Positions 1 to 12,930 of a DNA stretch of 64,000 bases are shown here, in pieces (the first letter of the stretch is position 1; every line of letters starts with the position of its first letter). Source of the stretch: Hyperoodon ampullatus (lineage: Eukaryota > Chordata > Mammalia > Artiodactyla > Ziphiidae); NCBI GenBank assembly GCA_949752795.1, contig CATKHW010000566.1:682001-746000 (forward strand), read 5' to 3'. A program made the translations under genes and the position numbers. The notes beneath the pieces are model-generated. The model searched no databases and was not told the origin of the DNA. It saw only the letters and a program-made list of their open reading frames with translations.

Positions 1-225
1 GTCCAGCCCTGCTGGGGTACCTGCCCAGGGGAGCTCCGTATCCTGGGAAGGGCCTGAGTAGGAGAGCCCCATGGGCTGCTGGGTAGCTGCAGAGGTGAGC
101 TCCATACCCTGGGAGGGACTTGACCATGAGAGCCCCGTGGGCTGTGGGGTAGGGGTGCAGCCCAGGTGAGCTCCATATCCTGGGATTGGCCTGACCATGA
201 GAGCCCCATGGGCTGCTGGAGACCT
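1..225. repeat. Short GC-rich minisatellite, about 70 bp unit, three copies
   Basis: Three successive copies begin with GAGCTCC at 31, 97 and 168 (spacing 66 and 71 bp). Each continues through a CCTGGGA block and an AGAGCCCC(A/G)TGGGCTG block. The array probably extends left of the window. It ends where the retroviral sequence begins. No coding role is visible. Confidence 0.75.
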
Positions 226-1200
226 GGTAAAGTATATCAGGACAGTCAGTGAAGCCACCGAGGATATACATCCAGTAGCTCCTATTTCCTACTCCCTGCT
301 GGTCATTCTACCTTCCACCAGGCCATGGCATTCTGTATTAGACTTCAATGATGCCTTCTTCTGTATTCCATTCATCTCAGAGTCACAAGAATTTTTGGCT
401 TGTGAGTGGCAGGACACAACATGCAACAAAAGCAATAATGCTGGGCTCTCCTGCCCCAATGGTTCAAAAATCCCCACACCATCATTGGGGAAATGTCCTC
501 TAAAGAACTAAAAGTTCAACCTCTGTAAAAGGGAACCCTCCTTCAATATGCAGATGGCATTCTGATCGCCAGGCCTACTAAAGACGCCTCTGAACTACCT
601 AGCCAAGAAAGGATAGAAGGTGTCCAAGAAAAACGCTCAAATATCCCAGGCTAAGGTGACATGCCTGGGCTTCATTCTCACAGATATTCGGAGAAACGCA
701 TCCCAGGATAGGGAAGAAGCCATTGGCAGCCTTACCTCTTCTAAAACTAGAAGACAGCTTAGGGGTTCCTGGGGAGGCCAAGGTTTTCTGCATCTGGATC
801 CCTAACTACAGTGTAATAGCTGGGCCTCTACATGAAACACTGACACGAAAAGATGATGATCCTTTTGAATAGAATCCAGAAGCAGCCTTTCAAGAATGGA
901 AAGAGCAGTCAATACAGACCCTTTCCCAGGAACTGCCTAATTTAGCTAAACCCTTTGACCTTTACATACCCGGGCAAAGGTTAATCGCCCTTGGAGCCTT
1001 AGTGCAAAAACTGGGACCACTTGAAATGGAGCAACACAAGAATGCCCTTCAGGTATGATAAACTATGGTCACCAAGGGCTTTGCCCACCGACTCATCAGG
1101 CCAGGATACTGGGGTATCTAAAAAGCTGTAAATCAGCAGCCCGCAAGGCCAGCTCCCTCCTAAGGGAAAAGGACCCCACGTGGTGATCCTAACCACCCAT
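220..1200 (+). pseudogene. Decayed endogenous retrovirus pol fragment (class I, gammaretrovirus-like)
   Basis: Translations of the + strand in shifting frames resemble a retroviral pol: reverse transcriptase at about 230-600, the connection region at about 640-830 and the start of an RNase H-like region at about 830-1190. The catalytic YxDD box is recognisable at 547-558 but reads Tyr-Ala-Asp-Gly, so the second aspartate is lost. Stops and frameshifts break every domain (for example stops at 509 and in the 640-830 stretch). It cannot encode enzyme. No gag was seen, and the 5' part is missing or left of the window. The assignment to class I rests on general resemblance of the RT and connection regions; an alternative is another LTR-element class. 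Confidence 0.7.
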
Positions 1201-2040
1201 CATGCCCTGAAGTTGCAGGGGTCGCTCTGTGGACACACTGACCTCGAGTGAGGAGGCCCTCCAACTCCAACCTCCAGAGAGATAAACGGGGGCAACGGGC
1301 CCCCAAGATGACTCGTGTGGCCATCACTTGACCTGGAGTTTCTCTCAGAAAACGACAAGACTGTGCCCCGAAAGAGCAGACTACTGCTTGCAGGACTTAC
1401 TGCACCCAGAGGGGAGCTAATAAGCTTGGCGGGGGAAACGTATATCACGCTTTCACCATAGAAAACCCTACAGACACCGCGGTGATGGTGGCCAATATGA
1501 CCGGCTGGACTGCTGGCTACTTCTAAAGGCCGTTGACTCAGTGGACGTCATGGTCCTGGATCACCACTGACCCTGGACTGTCTGGGAGTTGCGCGGGCAG
1601 GGCTCTGACACATGGTGCTGTTTGTACATTAATTCAGGGACCTAATTAAAGAAAGCACAGACTACTGGTCAGAGCATCTAGTCTGGCAAAAACTGTCAGC
1701 CTAAGGTCGCCGAACATATGTGGGGTGGGGTGAAACCTGCCACCGCAGCATCTCTGTGCCTCTCTTTCCTGGACCCTTACAGGTCATTAGAATCTGTACA
1801 CTTCCAATGCTGGTGCTCAGGCGGACGAGAAGTGAGGCAGGAGGCCTTGGGACAATCAACCTCACCAGGAGGCTGGTGGGGAGACGTTTTGCCCCTCCCC
1901 CCATGTATCAGGGCTCCCACCACAGCATGAAGCAGTTACAAAAGAGGGGTCTGCACCCTCAACACCCCAAGAATAAGGAACGGAACAAAAAGCAGAGGAG
2001 GTGTTCGTCTCCGGCAACGTTCATTAAAAATTCCTGGGAG
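1200..2040 (+). mobile_element. Probable retroviral remnant downstream of pol, not assignable to a domain
   Basis: This stretch lies between the pol remnant and an LTR-like segment. It carries only short broken frames; the longest is 114 codons at 1720-2064, of low complexity and without a recognisable motif. Position suggests the remains of the pol 3' part or env region, with large deletions, because about 840 bp is far too short for both. No signal peptide, transmembrane helix or other retroviral signature could be read. Treat the identity as inference from position. Confidence 0.35.
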
Positions 2041-2300
2041 ATAAAAAGAGAATCTGGGCAATAAAATAAAGTCTAACCTGTTTTTCCTTTGTGCTTTGTC
2101 TACTTTCACGTGCTCCTAGGGTTCCGCATGCAGAGGTCCCACACCCGGCACTTCAGACCCGATTTCCTAGTGCAGAATGGCTGGGTCGACACCTCAGCTA
2201 GCGGGGTCCCATGCAGACTCCGCGGCATAGAGCCTGAGCTGCAGCCAACGCAGCCCTCGAGAGCTCCATCCCCTCCCTCCCACTGACGCTGCCGGGGACC
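2040..2300 (+). mobile_element. LTR-like segment with polyadenylation signals
   Basis: Two overlapping AATAAA hexamers at 2060-2065 and 2065-2070 are followed by a T-rich stretch and then a GC-rich region to about 2300. This resembles the R-U5 part of a retroviral LTR 3' of the pol remnant. No second LTR, tRNA primer site or target duplication is visible, so the boundaries are approximate and the call is tentative. Confidence 0.35.
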
Positions 2301-2789
2301 CTACACAGCAGCCCAGCCCACAGCCCATGGGGGAGTGCACGCTCTCACCTCTCCATTCTGTTTTCAAAATAATGTTTCCTTTGCTTCTGAACCAAACTCA
2401 GTCTTGATCTGTTGGCTCCAATGACACTGGGCACGGGGACTCCTGTTGGGGTCCACTCTGGAGGATCAGTAACAGAAATTGAGAACATTGTAACTTCAAT
2501 GAACAGATGTGTGAGCCAAACTGTAGTTAACATAGAGCAGTGTATAATGCTCGGGTAAAATAAGATGTTTCTAAGACTTACATTTGATATTTCCATCACT
2601 TTCCTATAAGCAAGTTCAGTGAAGACGGCTGTCTTATTTGTCAGGTCAACATTAGAGAAATGAAGTGATTTATTTCCATGGATGTACATCGAATACTCTT
2701 GGCTGAAGCTTCAATCTTGTTTTGAATGCTTTTCCATTGAAAATGATACCTCTCTTTCAGCTCCCCCGTTTCTGAGAAGTATAAAACCT
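2300..2789. other. Unassigned interval without recognisable feature
   Basis: This is AT-rich sequence between the LTR-like segment and an L1 3' end. A 114-codon open frame on the minus strand (2345-2689) has no recognisable domain, and nothing around it suggests a promoter or splice sites. It may be flanking single-copy DNA or very old repeat. Confidence 0.4.
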
Positions 2790-2985
2790 TATAATTTATT
2801 ATTACCAAAGGGGAAAGGTAGGAGAAGGGATAAATTAACAGTTTGGGATTAACACATACACACTGCTATGTATAAAATAGATCATCAACAAGGAACTACT
2901 GTATAGCACAGGGAACTACACTGAATATTTTGCAATAACCTATAAGGGGAAATAATCTGAAAAAGAATAGATATATTTATTGACA
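2790..2985 (+). mobile_element. Old L1 LINE 3' UTR fragment
   Basis: The sequence follows the 3' UTR of older cetartiodactyl L1 elements in order: a TTACCAAAGGGGAAAGG block, then GGGATTAACA, then ATAAAATAGATCATCAACAAGG, then a CTACTGTATAGCACAGGG block and TCTGAAAAAGAATAGATATA. It lacks ORF2 and a poly(A) tail. The following 2986-3090 shows nothing recognisable and leads into the first diverged satellite monomer. Confidence 0.85.
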
Positions 2986-3772
2986 TCATCTATCAATGAC
3001 AGATAAAATGTAACCTATGCAAGGACGATGGTGAGCGCTTCTGACCCTGAAGATTTCAGTCATCTAAAGTTTGGGCTCTGCCTATTTCCCAAGGCCCTTA
3101 AAGGACATACGTGTAGCCGTAGCTTAAAAATTCCCCAGTTTGGGGTTCGGGGAGGCACTGATTTGGAAAAATCCCTGGTGTTCTCCTTACATGCACGGGA
3201 CCCTTCCTACAGCTAAAACATGCCTGTCACACCTAGAGGATGGTACACTGTTTGATCGGACAGAGTTTGGAAAAGGCACCTCATCTCCTCATCGCCTGGT
3301 GCTCGGGTTCAACCCTCCAGCATCTTTCCTAACAATCTCCTCACTTGGGGATATCAGCACCGTCAACATCCTGTTGCACACAGTTTGGAATTTGTCCAGA
3401 GGATGAAGCGGAAGGATGAGAAAAATTTAGAGACAAGTCTTAGGTGTTCGGACAGGCACATGTCACTCTAATTTCCAATCCAGAAGACAAATTCATCAAA
3501 GGCTAGAATTGCCCATGGAAACAGAATAGGGCTAGAGGAAATCCCGCTGTTTTGTGTCCAGTTTCCAAAAACACAAGTTGAAAAATGGAACTCAGGGGCA
3601 CTAAAATTCATGAAACTGCAGAGTTGAAAATATCTATCGTCGAAAAATGTCTTGAGGTAAGTCACAGAAAAGGACTTGTAAGCAAGGGAGAGTGGCAGGA
3701 AACAGATTTGAAGAGGTAGAAAGGACTCCCCATTAAAGCACAAGAAAAGGGGCTGAACATCGCCAATGATGC

Positions 3773-3846
3773 AGTTGGCCAAAAAGGGTGTATGCAGTTT
3801 TTCTGAATATATTCAAGTAAAGGCCATACACACTTTTTATCCAACC
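3773..3846. repeat. Satellite palindrome 1 (eroded)
   Basis: First copy of the monomer's inverted repeat. The core GAATATATTC and the inner arms can still be recognised, but both outer arms carry many mismatches, so a long hairpin would no longer form cleanly. It belongs to the most diverged monomer at the array edge. Confidence 0.7.
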
Positions 3847-5519
3847 AAACAGGTGGGCACTGGAAATCAATATCACAAAATGTATCACTTCACATCAGTC
3901 AGAAGTGCCATCCACATAAAGTGTAAACACCAGAAATGCAGGACAGGGCGAGGAGAAAAGGGAGCCCTGTTAGGCTGATAGTGGAAATGTAATTTGCCAA
4001 CGGCCACTCTGGAGAAGTGTATTGTGTTTGCTAAAACATCTAAAAAATGAGCTACAGAGCATAGGGCACTTGCACTCATGGGCGTGTACCTTGGGAAAAA
4101 CAAAAATCGACAGAAAACAGGCACCCGAACGTTTACCACCTCTCTGTTAAAAAGGGCCTCAACTTGGATATAACCTAAATGTTCCTGGAAGGATAAAATG
4201 GATAAAAGAGATGGGGTACTTATGTAGAGTGGAATATTACTCATCCAGAAATCAATGAAATAAGGCCAGTTGTAACAACTCTGGAGGAGTTACATACGAT
4301 CATTCTAAGTGACATATGTCAGAAAGAAAAAGACACATATCATAAGATGTCACTTAAAGGTGGAATCAAAAATGGCTACACATGAAATAAATTACAAAAC
4401 AGAAACATAGTCAAATATGTAGAAAATAGACATAAGGCTGCTAAATGGGAAAGGTGGGGAATGGTGAGGTATTATCCAGGAGGTTGAAATTAGCAAAGAT
4501 ACCATTCCAAGTACCAAATTGAATAACTGACAAGGCCTACACGGTACCTCAAAGAACTGCACTCAGCCCACTCAAGTCACTGGAAAATAATACATATGAC
4601 TGGTAAGCATCTGAAAAAGAAGTTATTGTTGTCTCACAGTACATGCATCAAGTGCATGTACAGCAGCAAAAAACAGAGCTTTGAAAATCAGCTGTAACCA
4701 ATATAAAAATAAATTTAAAACTATTTATAAAAACAGTGAGACAGACAAAAATTCTTACAACTTTTGTTGAAGGGCTACGATGTAACATGGATTGAACACA
4801 TGTAGACCCACAGCAGGATGATTATATAAGGCTGGAAGCTATGCACGCTAAGAGATGTTAGAGAGGCTGGGTGAGGAAATGCAGACCTTTTAAAGTAATA
4901 CTGCCTGGTACCCATTCCATGGGTCCCAAATCTGCAGGTTCAAGGGAATCTTCTGACAGCGAAAACATGCCTGGGAAACCGAGATGAATGTACACCGTGT
5001 GCTCAGGAAAGGTGTCTAAAATGCACCTCATTTTTGATCTCCTGGTGCTGGGGTTCGCCATTCCAGCCACATTACTAACAATCTCCCCACTTGGAGAATC
5101 AGCACCTTTAACCTCCTGTTTCACACAGTTTTCAATTTGTGCAGAGGATAAATGGGAAGCGGGGGAACCAATGAGAGATTAGCTGTAGGACTTTTGACAG
5201 GCACATGTCACTCTAATTTCCCATTAGGAAGAAGAATTAACCAAAGGCTCAGCCTGCCTCCCCAGAACCAGAATAGGGCCAGAAGTAATCCAATGGTTTG
5301 GCGGCCAGCTCACAAAAAAAGCGAGTTGCAAAATGGAGCTCAGGAGCAGACAATTCAAAAACCTGCAATGATATAAATGATAACCAACGTCCAAAAATAT
5401 ATTCAGGTAAGGTAACGAAGAGGATCTGAATGAGAGGCGGAATTGCAGGAAACAGATTTCAAAAGGTAGATTGTACTCACATTTAAAGCATATGAAAAGC
5501 AGCAGAATTTCTAAAATGA

Positions 5520-5598
5520 TGCGGTTGGGCAAAAGGGTGTATGCGTTTTTTTCGTGAATATCTTCAGGAAAAAAACACATGCAGAGTTTTTGGCCAAC
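5520..5598. repeat. Satellite palindrome 2 (eroded)
   Basis: The core reads GAATATCTTC instead of GAATATATTC, and both arms have substitutions and small indels (T-run and A-run expansions). The TTGGCCAA end survives only on the right arm. It lies 1,751 bp after palindrome 1. Confidence 0.7.
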
Positions 5599-7284
5599 CA
5601 AGCAAGAGGGAAATGCAAATCCGCACAACAAAGAAGTCTCAATTTCCACTGCTCAGAAAGGCCATCCAAAAAATGTGTACAAACCAGAAATGCAGGAGAG
5701 GCCATGGAAAACAGGGAGCCTAGTCACGCTGATGGGTGGGGTATAAATATCCAAGAGCCACTCTGAAGAAGTGTATGCTGTTTTTAAAACATCTAAAATA
5801 CAAAGCCTCGGAGCAAGGGGACTTCAACTCATGGACATATAACTTTGGAAGACTAAATGTCAATAAGACACAGGCACCCCAAAGTTTAGGGCTGCTCTGC
5901 ATACAAGAACCTCAACTTTGGTACACCTAAAATATCCCAGGAAAAAGAGAAATGCATAAAGAACTTGTGGTAATTTTGTACAACGGAATATCACTCAGAC
6001 GTGAAATCAATGTATATAAGGCCAGTAGCAGCATAAAGAGTGGATTTAGGTATGATGATTTTAAGGGAAATTAGTCACACAGAAAAAGAATCTTATCATA
6101 AGATATCACTTATAGAGGGAATGTCAATATCACAACACATGAACTGAATTAGGAAAGAGAACAGAGTCTCACATTTAGCAAAAATCTCTTATGCCTGCTT
6201 CAGAGGAAAGGAGAGGTGGGGTGATGCATAAATCCAGAGTTTGATATTAGCACAGGTACCATTCCATAAACCAAATACAGAATAGACAAGACCTACACCT
6301 TCCTCAGTGAACGGGACTCAACACCCCTATGCCCCACAGAGGAATATACCTGACTACTAAGAATCTAAAAAACCTATGTATTGATATGTCTCCGTAAGGG
6401 AATCAATTGTGTCTAGACTGGCATAAACAAGTCAGTGAAAATCAGCTCAACTCCATTATAAAAATGAATTTCAAAAAAACCCCAAAAAACAGCGAAATTC
6501 TTACACAATTCCTTCAGGGGTTCTGATGAAACCTGGAATGACCCTATCTGCAAAGACAGCTGGATGAGACATAAGGCTGGACACTTGGGACTGAGAGGAC
6601 TGGTCAGATTGGGAGAGAAAATGCAGACCTTTTAAAGTAGTAATGCATGCCACCATTCCATGTGTCCCAAATCTCCAGGTAGAAGGGAATATCACTACAA
6701 TTATAACATGTATGGGAAACCTAGAAAATGGACACCCTGTGATGGCGAAAAGTTTCTAAAACTCTCCTAATTTTTCCTCTCCTTGTGCTCCACTTTGGCA
6801 TTCCAACTGCTTTACTATCAATCTCCCAACTTAGGAGAGTCAGCCCCTATAACCTCCTGGTTCGCACAGTTTGCTAATTGTGCAGAGGATGAAAGGGAAG
6901 AGGGAGAACCAATCAGAGAGTAGATGTAGGCATTTGGACGGGCACATGTCACTCTAAGTTCCCGGCAGGAAGAAGAATTAACCAAAGCCTCAACCACCCA
7001 CAGGAAACCAATATAGCGACCCCTGGAACCAGTATAGGTCCTGAAGCAAAATTGTGGATTTGCGGCCAGCTCACAAAGATGGGATTTGAAAATTGGAGCT
7101 CAGGGGCACAGCAATTCACAAACCTGCAGACTTATAAAGGACTACTCTCTTCCAAAAATCTGTTGAGGGAAGGCAATGAAGCGGACTTGAAAATGAGGCA
7201 GAATTGCACAAAACATATTTCAAGAGGTAAATTGGAATCGCCTTTAAAGCACAGGAAAAGCATCCCAACTTGGACAGAGATGCA

Positions 7285-7358
7285 CTTGGCCAAAAAGGGC
7301 GTATGCCTTTTCTCCTGAATATATTCAGAAGAAAACGCATACGCCCTTTTTGGCCAAT
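7285..7358. repeat. Satellite palindrome 3 (nearly intact)
   Basis: Arms of 37 bp with only a few mismatches (GCC for GCG on the left arm, AGAAG for AGGAG on the right, and the last bases of the right arm). The core GAATATATTC is intact. It is the last satellite landmark before the minisatellite interrupts the array about 130 bp further on. Confidence 0.85.
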
Positions 7359-8151
7359 CAAGCAAGCGCGCAATACAAATCCACACTACAAAGAATTGTC
7401 ACTTACCACCGGTCAAAAGGGACATCCGAATATCTGTAAAAACCAGAAAGGAAAGAGAGAGATGGCAAGGGCATGAAGCAATGGGATCCCAATGATCATG
7501 GAGGATTGTGATGACAAGCGCATGGAGAATTGTGATGACAAGATTATGTACCATTTTGTTGACAAAGGCAAGGAGCATTATGATGACAAGGTTCATGGAG
7601 CACTGTAATGAGAAGCATCACGGAGCATTGTGATTACAGGGGTCATGGAGCATTGGGATGACAAGCACATGGATCATTGTGATGACAATGGTCATGGAGC
7701 ATTTTAATGACAAGAGTCCCGGATCATTGTGTTGTCAGGGTTCATGGAGCGTTGTGATGACAGTGGTCATGGAGCATTGTGATGACAGGGGTCATGGCGC
7801 ATTGTGATGAGAAGGTCGTGGAGCATTGGGCTGAAAATGTCCATGGAGTACTGGGATGACAGGGGTCATGGAGCATTGTGATGACAAGGTACTGGAGCAC
7901 TGTGATGAGAAGACCATGGAGCCTTGTGATGACATGTCTCATGGAGCATTCTGATGAAAAGTGCCATGGAGAATTGTGATTACAGCGGTCTTGGAGCACT
8001 GTGATGAAAAGGGCATGGATCATTGTGATGAAAAAGGCATGGAGCCTTGTCATGACAGGGTTCAAGGAGCAAACTGACAACAAGTGTCAGGGAGCATTGT
8101 GATGACAAGGGTATTGAGTATTGTGATGACAAAGGTCATGGAGCATTGTGA

Positions 8152-8415
8152 TGAGAAGACCATGGATAATTGTGATGACGAGCGTCATGGGGCGTTGTGA
8201 TGATAAGTGTTATGGAACATATTGATCACAAGGATTTGGAGCATTGTGATGACAGAGGTCATGGAGCATTTTGGTTTCATTGTGATGACAATAGCCTGAA
8301 GCATTATGATGATGGGCATGCTGCATTGTGATGACAGGTTTCATGGAACATTGAGATGAAAAGGGGCATGGAGCATTGCGATTACAGGAGTCTTGGAGCA
8401 TTGTGATGACAAAGG
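8152..8415. repeat. Minisatellite higher-order module M, copy 1
   Basis: A run of diagnostic variant units in fixed order: ACCATGGATAATTGTG, then GTGTTATGGAACAT, then a GATCACAAGG unit, then the irregular TTTCATTGTGATGACAATAG unit, then GAAGCATTATGATGATGGGC. The same order recurs at about 9118, 12680, 14845 and 18098, so the block was duplicated as a whole. Confidence 0.75.
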
Positions 8416-9117
8416 CATGGAACATCGTGAATGAGAAGGCCATGGAGCATTCTGTTGACATGCGTCATTGAGCTTTGTGATGACAAGGGCATGGAGCATT
8501 GTGATGACAGGGGTCATGGAGCATTGTTATGACAGTGGTCATGGAGCATTGTGATGACAAGGGTCATGGAGCATTTTGATGACAAGGGCGTGGAGCATTG
8601 TGATGAGAAGACCATGGACAATTGTGATTACGAGTGTCATGGAGCACTGTAATGACAAGCGGTATGGAGCGTTGTGATGACAGGGGTCATGGAGCATTGT
8701 GATGACTGGGGACATGGAGCATTGTGATGACCAGGGCATGGAGCATTGTGATGGCAAGACCGTGGAGCACTGTGATGAGAAGACCATGGATAATTGTGAT
8801 AACGAACATCATGGAGCACTGTAATGACAAGGGGCATGGAGCATTGTGATGACAGGTGTCATGGAGCATTGTGATGACAGGGGTCATGGATCATTGAGAT
8901 GACAAGGGTCACGGAGCATTCTGATGACAAGCTTGTGGAGTATTGTGATGACAATGGCATGAAGCATTGTGATGAAAAGGGCATGGATCATTGTGATGAA
9001 AAAGGCATGGAGACTTGTCATGACAGGGTTCAATGAGCATACTGATGACAAGTGTCAGGGAGCATTGTGATGACAAGTGTATTGAGAATTGTGATGACAA
9101 AGGTCATGGAACATTGT

Positions 9118-9365
9118 GATGAGAAGTCCATGGATAATTGTGATGACCAGCGTCATGGGCGTTGTGACGACAAGTGTTATGGAACATTGTGATCACAAGG
9201 GTTTGGAGCATTGTGATGAGAGAGGTCATGGAGAATTTTGATTTCATTGTGATGACAATAGCATGAAGCATTATGATGATGGGCATGGTGCATTGTGATG
9301 ACAGGGTTCATGGAGCATTGAGATGCAAAGAGGCATGGATCATTGTAATAACAAGGGTCTTGGAG
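9118..9365. repeat. Minisatellite higher-order module M, copy 2
   Basis: Same order of variant units as the block at 8152, about 965 bp downstream, with small differences (GTCCATGG for GACCATGG, ATAGCATGAAGC for ATAGCCTGAAGC). Confidence 0.75.
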
Positions 9366-11097
9366 CATTGTGATGACAAGGGCATGGAGTATTGTAATGA
9401 GAAGGCCATGGAGCATTCTGATGACATGCGTCAGGGAGCTTTGTGATGACATGGGCATGGAGCATTGTGATTACAGGGGTCTTGGAGCATTGTGATGACA
9501 AGGGTCATGGAGTCTTGTGATGACAAGGCCGTAGAACATTGTGATGGCAGGGGTCGTGGAGCATTGTTATGACAGGTGTAATGGAGCATTGTGATGACAA
9601 GGGCATGGTGGATTGGTCTGAAAAGTTTCATGGATTATTGTGATGAGAGTGAGCATGGAGCATTGTGATGACAAGGGCACGGAACACAGTGATACATGTG
9701 TCATGGAGGATTGCAATGACAAGGGCATGGAGCATTGTGATGACAAGCGTCATGCAGCTTTGTGATGACAACGGCATGGAGCAATGTGATGAGAGGTTTC
9801 ATGGAGCTTTGTGATGACAATGGCATGGAGCATTGTGATTCCAAGGGTCATGGAGTTTTGTGATGACATAGGCCATGGAGCATTTTGATGACAAGAGCGT
9901 GGTGCATTGTGATGAGAAGGGCAGGGAGCATTGTGATGACAGGGTCATGGAGCAATTGGATGAAAAGGGTCATGGAACATTTTGATGACAGTGTTTATGG
10001 AACATTGTGATGTTAGGGGTCATGGAGCATTGTGATGAAAAGGGTCATGGAGCATTGTGATGATAAGAGCATGTAGCATTGTTGTGACAAGGGTCATGGA
10101 ACATTGGGATGACAGGGTGGAGGGAGTATTGTGTTGACTAGTGATGGAACACTGTGATATCAGTGGTGAGAGAGCATTTTGATGAGAGGTGCATGGAGCA
10201 TTGTGATGACAAGGCTGTGGAGCATTGTGATGAGAAACGCAGGGCACATTGTGATGACATGGGTAATGGATCATTGTGCTGACAAACGCATGGAGCATTG
10301 TGATGACAAGGTTTGTGGAGCATTGTGATGACAGCGATGTGGAGCATTGTGATGACAAGCGCATGGCACATTTGATGCCATGTGTCATGGAGTAATGTGC
10401 TGACAAAGGCATGGAGCATTGTGATGACAAGGGTCACCGAGCATTGTGATGAAATGTTCATGGAGTGTTGTGGTCACCAAGGTCACAGAGTCTTGTGATG
10501 ACGAGGGCATGGACCATTGTGATGACAAAGGTCATGAAGCATTGTGATAACTGGAGTCACAGAGCATTGTGATGACAGGGGTCATAGAGCATTGTGATGA
10601 AAGGGCATGGAGCCTTGTGATGACAGGGTCATGGAGCATTTTTCTGACAAGTTTCATGGATTATTGTGATGACAGTGGGCATGGCGCATTGTGATGACAA
10701 GGGCATGGAGCATTGTGATGAGAAGGTCATGGAGTATTGTGAAGAAGGGTGTCAGGGAGCATTGTGATGACATATGTCATGGTCTATTGCAATGACAATG
10801 GAATGTAGCATTGTGATGCCAAGTGTCATGGAGGATTGTGATGACAAAGGTAATGGAGCATTTTGATGACAAGGGCTTGGAGCATTGTGATGACAAGGGT
10901 CATGGCGCATTGTGATAACAAGGGCCATTGAGAATTTTGATGACATGTTCATGAAGCATTGTGATGACAATCACATGGAGCTTGCTATGACAGGGGTCAT
11001 GGAGCATTACGATGACAAGTGCATTGAGAATTGTTATGACAAAACATGTAACACTGTGATGAGAAGTATCATGGAGCATAGTGATGCCAAGAACGTG

Positions 11098-11440
11098 GAG
11101 AATTGTGATGACAGGGGACATGGAGCATTGTGATGACCAGGGCATGGAGCATTGTGATGGCAAGACCGTGGAGCATTGTGATGAGAAGACCATGGATAAT
11201 TGTGATGACGAGCGTCATGGAGCACTGTAATGACAAGGGGTATGGAGCATTGTGATGACAGGGGTCATGGAGCATTGTGATGACTGGGGACATGGAGCAT
11301 CGTGATGACCAAGGCATGGAGCATTGTGATGGCAAGACTGTGGAGCATTGTGATGAGAAGACCATGGATAATTGTGATGACGAGCGTCATGGAACACTGT
11401 AATGACAAGGGGTATGGAGCATTGTGATGACAGGGGTCAT
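11098..11440. repeat. Minisatellite local 171 bp higher-order repeat (two copies)
   Basis: A seven-unit block recurs with 171 bp period: the ACCATGGATAATTGTG unit is at about 11188 and 11359, each preceded by a GGCAAGAC(C/T)GTGGAG unit and followed by GAGCGTCATGGA and GGGGTATGGAGC units. A similar pair with about 172 bp period lies near 8580-8880, which indicates recent local amplification and copying between distant parts of the array. Confidence 0.75.
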
Positions 11441-12679
11441 GGAGCATTCTGAAGACAATGATCATGGAGCATTCTGATGACAAGCTTGTGGAGTATTGTG
11501 ATGACAATGACCTGGATCGTTGTGATGAAAAGGGCATGGAACATTCTGATGAAAAAGGCATGGAGCCTTTTCATGACAGTGTTCAAGGAGTATTCTGACG
11601 ACAAGTGTCAGGGAGCATTGTGATGACAAGTGTATTGAGAATTGTGATGACAAAGGTCATGGAGCATTGTGACGACAAGTGCATGGAGTATTGTCATGAC
11701 AGTCATCATGGAGTGTTGTGATGACAAGTGTTATGAAACATTGTGATCACAAGGGGTTGGAGCATTGTGATGACAGAGGTCATGGACCATTTTGATTTCA
11801 AGGAGCATGGAGCATTGTGATGACAAGGGCATGGAGCAATGTGATCCCAAGGTTCATGGAGGATTGTGATGAAAATGGTAATGGAGTATTGTGATGACAA
11901 GCTCATGGAGCATTGTGATGACAAGGTCATGTAGGATTTTGATGACACAGGCATGGAGAATTGTGATGATAAGGGTCATGGAGCACTGTGATGATAAGCG
12001 TCATGGAGCATTGTGATTACAGGGGTCATGGAGCATTGGGATGACAAGGGCATGGATCATTGTGATGACAAGTGTCATGGAGCATTGGGCTGAAAATATT
12101 CATGGAGCATTGTGATGACAAGGGAATGGAGCATTGTGATGACAAGAGTCCCGGATCATTGTGTTGTCAGGGGTCATGGAGTGTTGTGATGACAGTGGTC
12201 ATGGAGGATTGTGATGATATGGGTCATGGAGCATTGTGATGAGAAGGTCATGAAGCATTGGGCTGAAAATGTTCATGGAATATTGTGATGACAGGGGTCA
12301 TGGAGCATTGTAATGAGAAGGGAATTGAGCACTGTGATGACAAGGTCCTGGAGCATTGTGATGGGAAGTCCATGGAGCCTTGTGATGACAATTCTCATGG
12401 AACATTCTGATGAAAAGGGGCATGGAGCATTGTGATTACAGGGGTCTTGGAGCATTGTGATGAGAAGGCCATGGAACATTCTGATGACATGCCTCATGGA
12501 GCTTTGTGCTGACAAGGGCATGGAGTATTGTGATGAAAATGGCATGGATCATTGTTATGAAAAAGGCATGGAGCCTTTTCATGACAGGGTTCAAGGAGCA
12601 TACTGACGACAAGTGTCACGGAGCATTGTGATGACAAGTGTATTGAGCATTGTGATGACAAAGTTCATAGAGCATTGTG

Positions 12680-12930
12680 ATGAGAAGACCATGGATAATT
12701 GTGATGATGAGCGTCATGGGGTGTTGTGATGATAAGTTTTATGGAACACTGTGATCACAAGGTTTCGGAGCATTGTGATGACAGAGGTCATGGAGCATTT
12801 TGATTTCATTGTGATGACAATAGCCTGAAGCATTATGGTGATGGGCATGGTGCATTGTGATGACAGGGTTCATGGAGCATTGAGATGAAAAGGGGCAAGG
12901 AGCATTGTGATTACAGGGGTCTTGGAGCAT
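12680..12930. repeat. Minisatellite higher-order module M, copy 3
   Basis: Same variant order again (ACCATGGATAATTG, TTTTATGGAACACTG, GATCACAAGG, TTTCATTGTGATGACAATAG). The neighbouring units on the left also match those left of the other copies, which extends the duplicated segment beyond the core block. Confidence 0.75.

Larger units (their letters stand above)
3090..7455 (+). repeat. Left block of the L1-derived 1.74 kb satellite (diverged monomers)
   Basis: About two and a half monomers related to the homogeneous array at 23.4-44.9 kb. Palindrome centres lie at 3809, 5560 and 7321 (spacing 1,751 and 1,761 bp). The first monomer is the most diverged: its non-L1 half is recognisable from about 3.2 kb through shared blocks such as CACATGTCACTCTAATTTCC and TATCGTC(G/C)AAAAAT. 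Divergence falls from left to right. The block is cut at about 7450, roughly 130 bp beyond the third palindrome centre, by the 25 bp minisatellite. Short open frames on both strands are chance frames of the repeat. Confidence 0.85.

Noticed and set aside
2345..2689. 114-codon minus-strand frame as a host gene exon
   Set aside because: No recognisable domain and no convincing splice or promoter signals. The length is within chance for AT-rich DNA.
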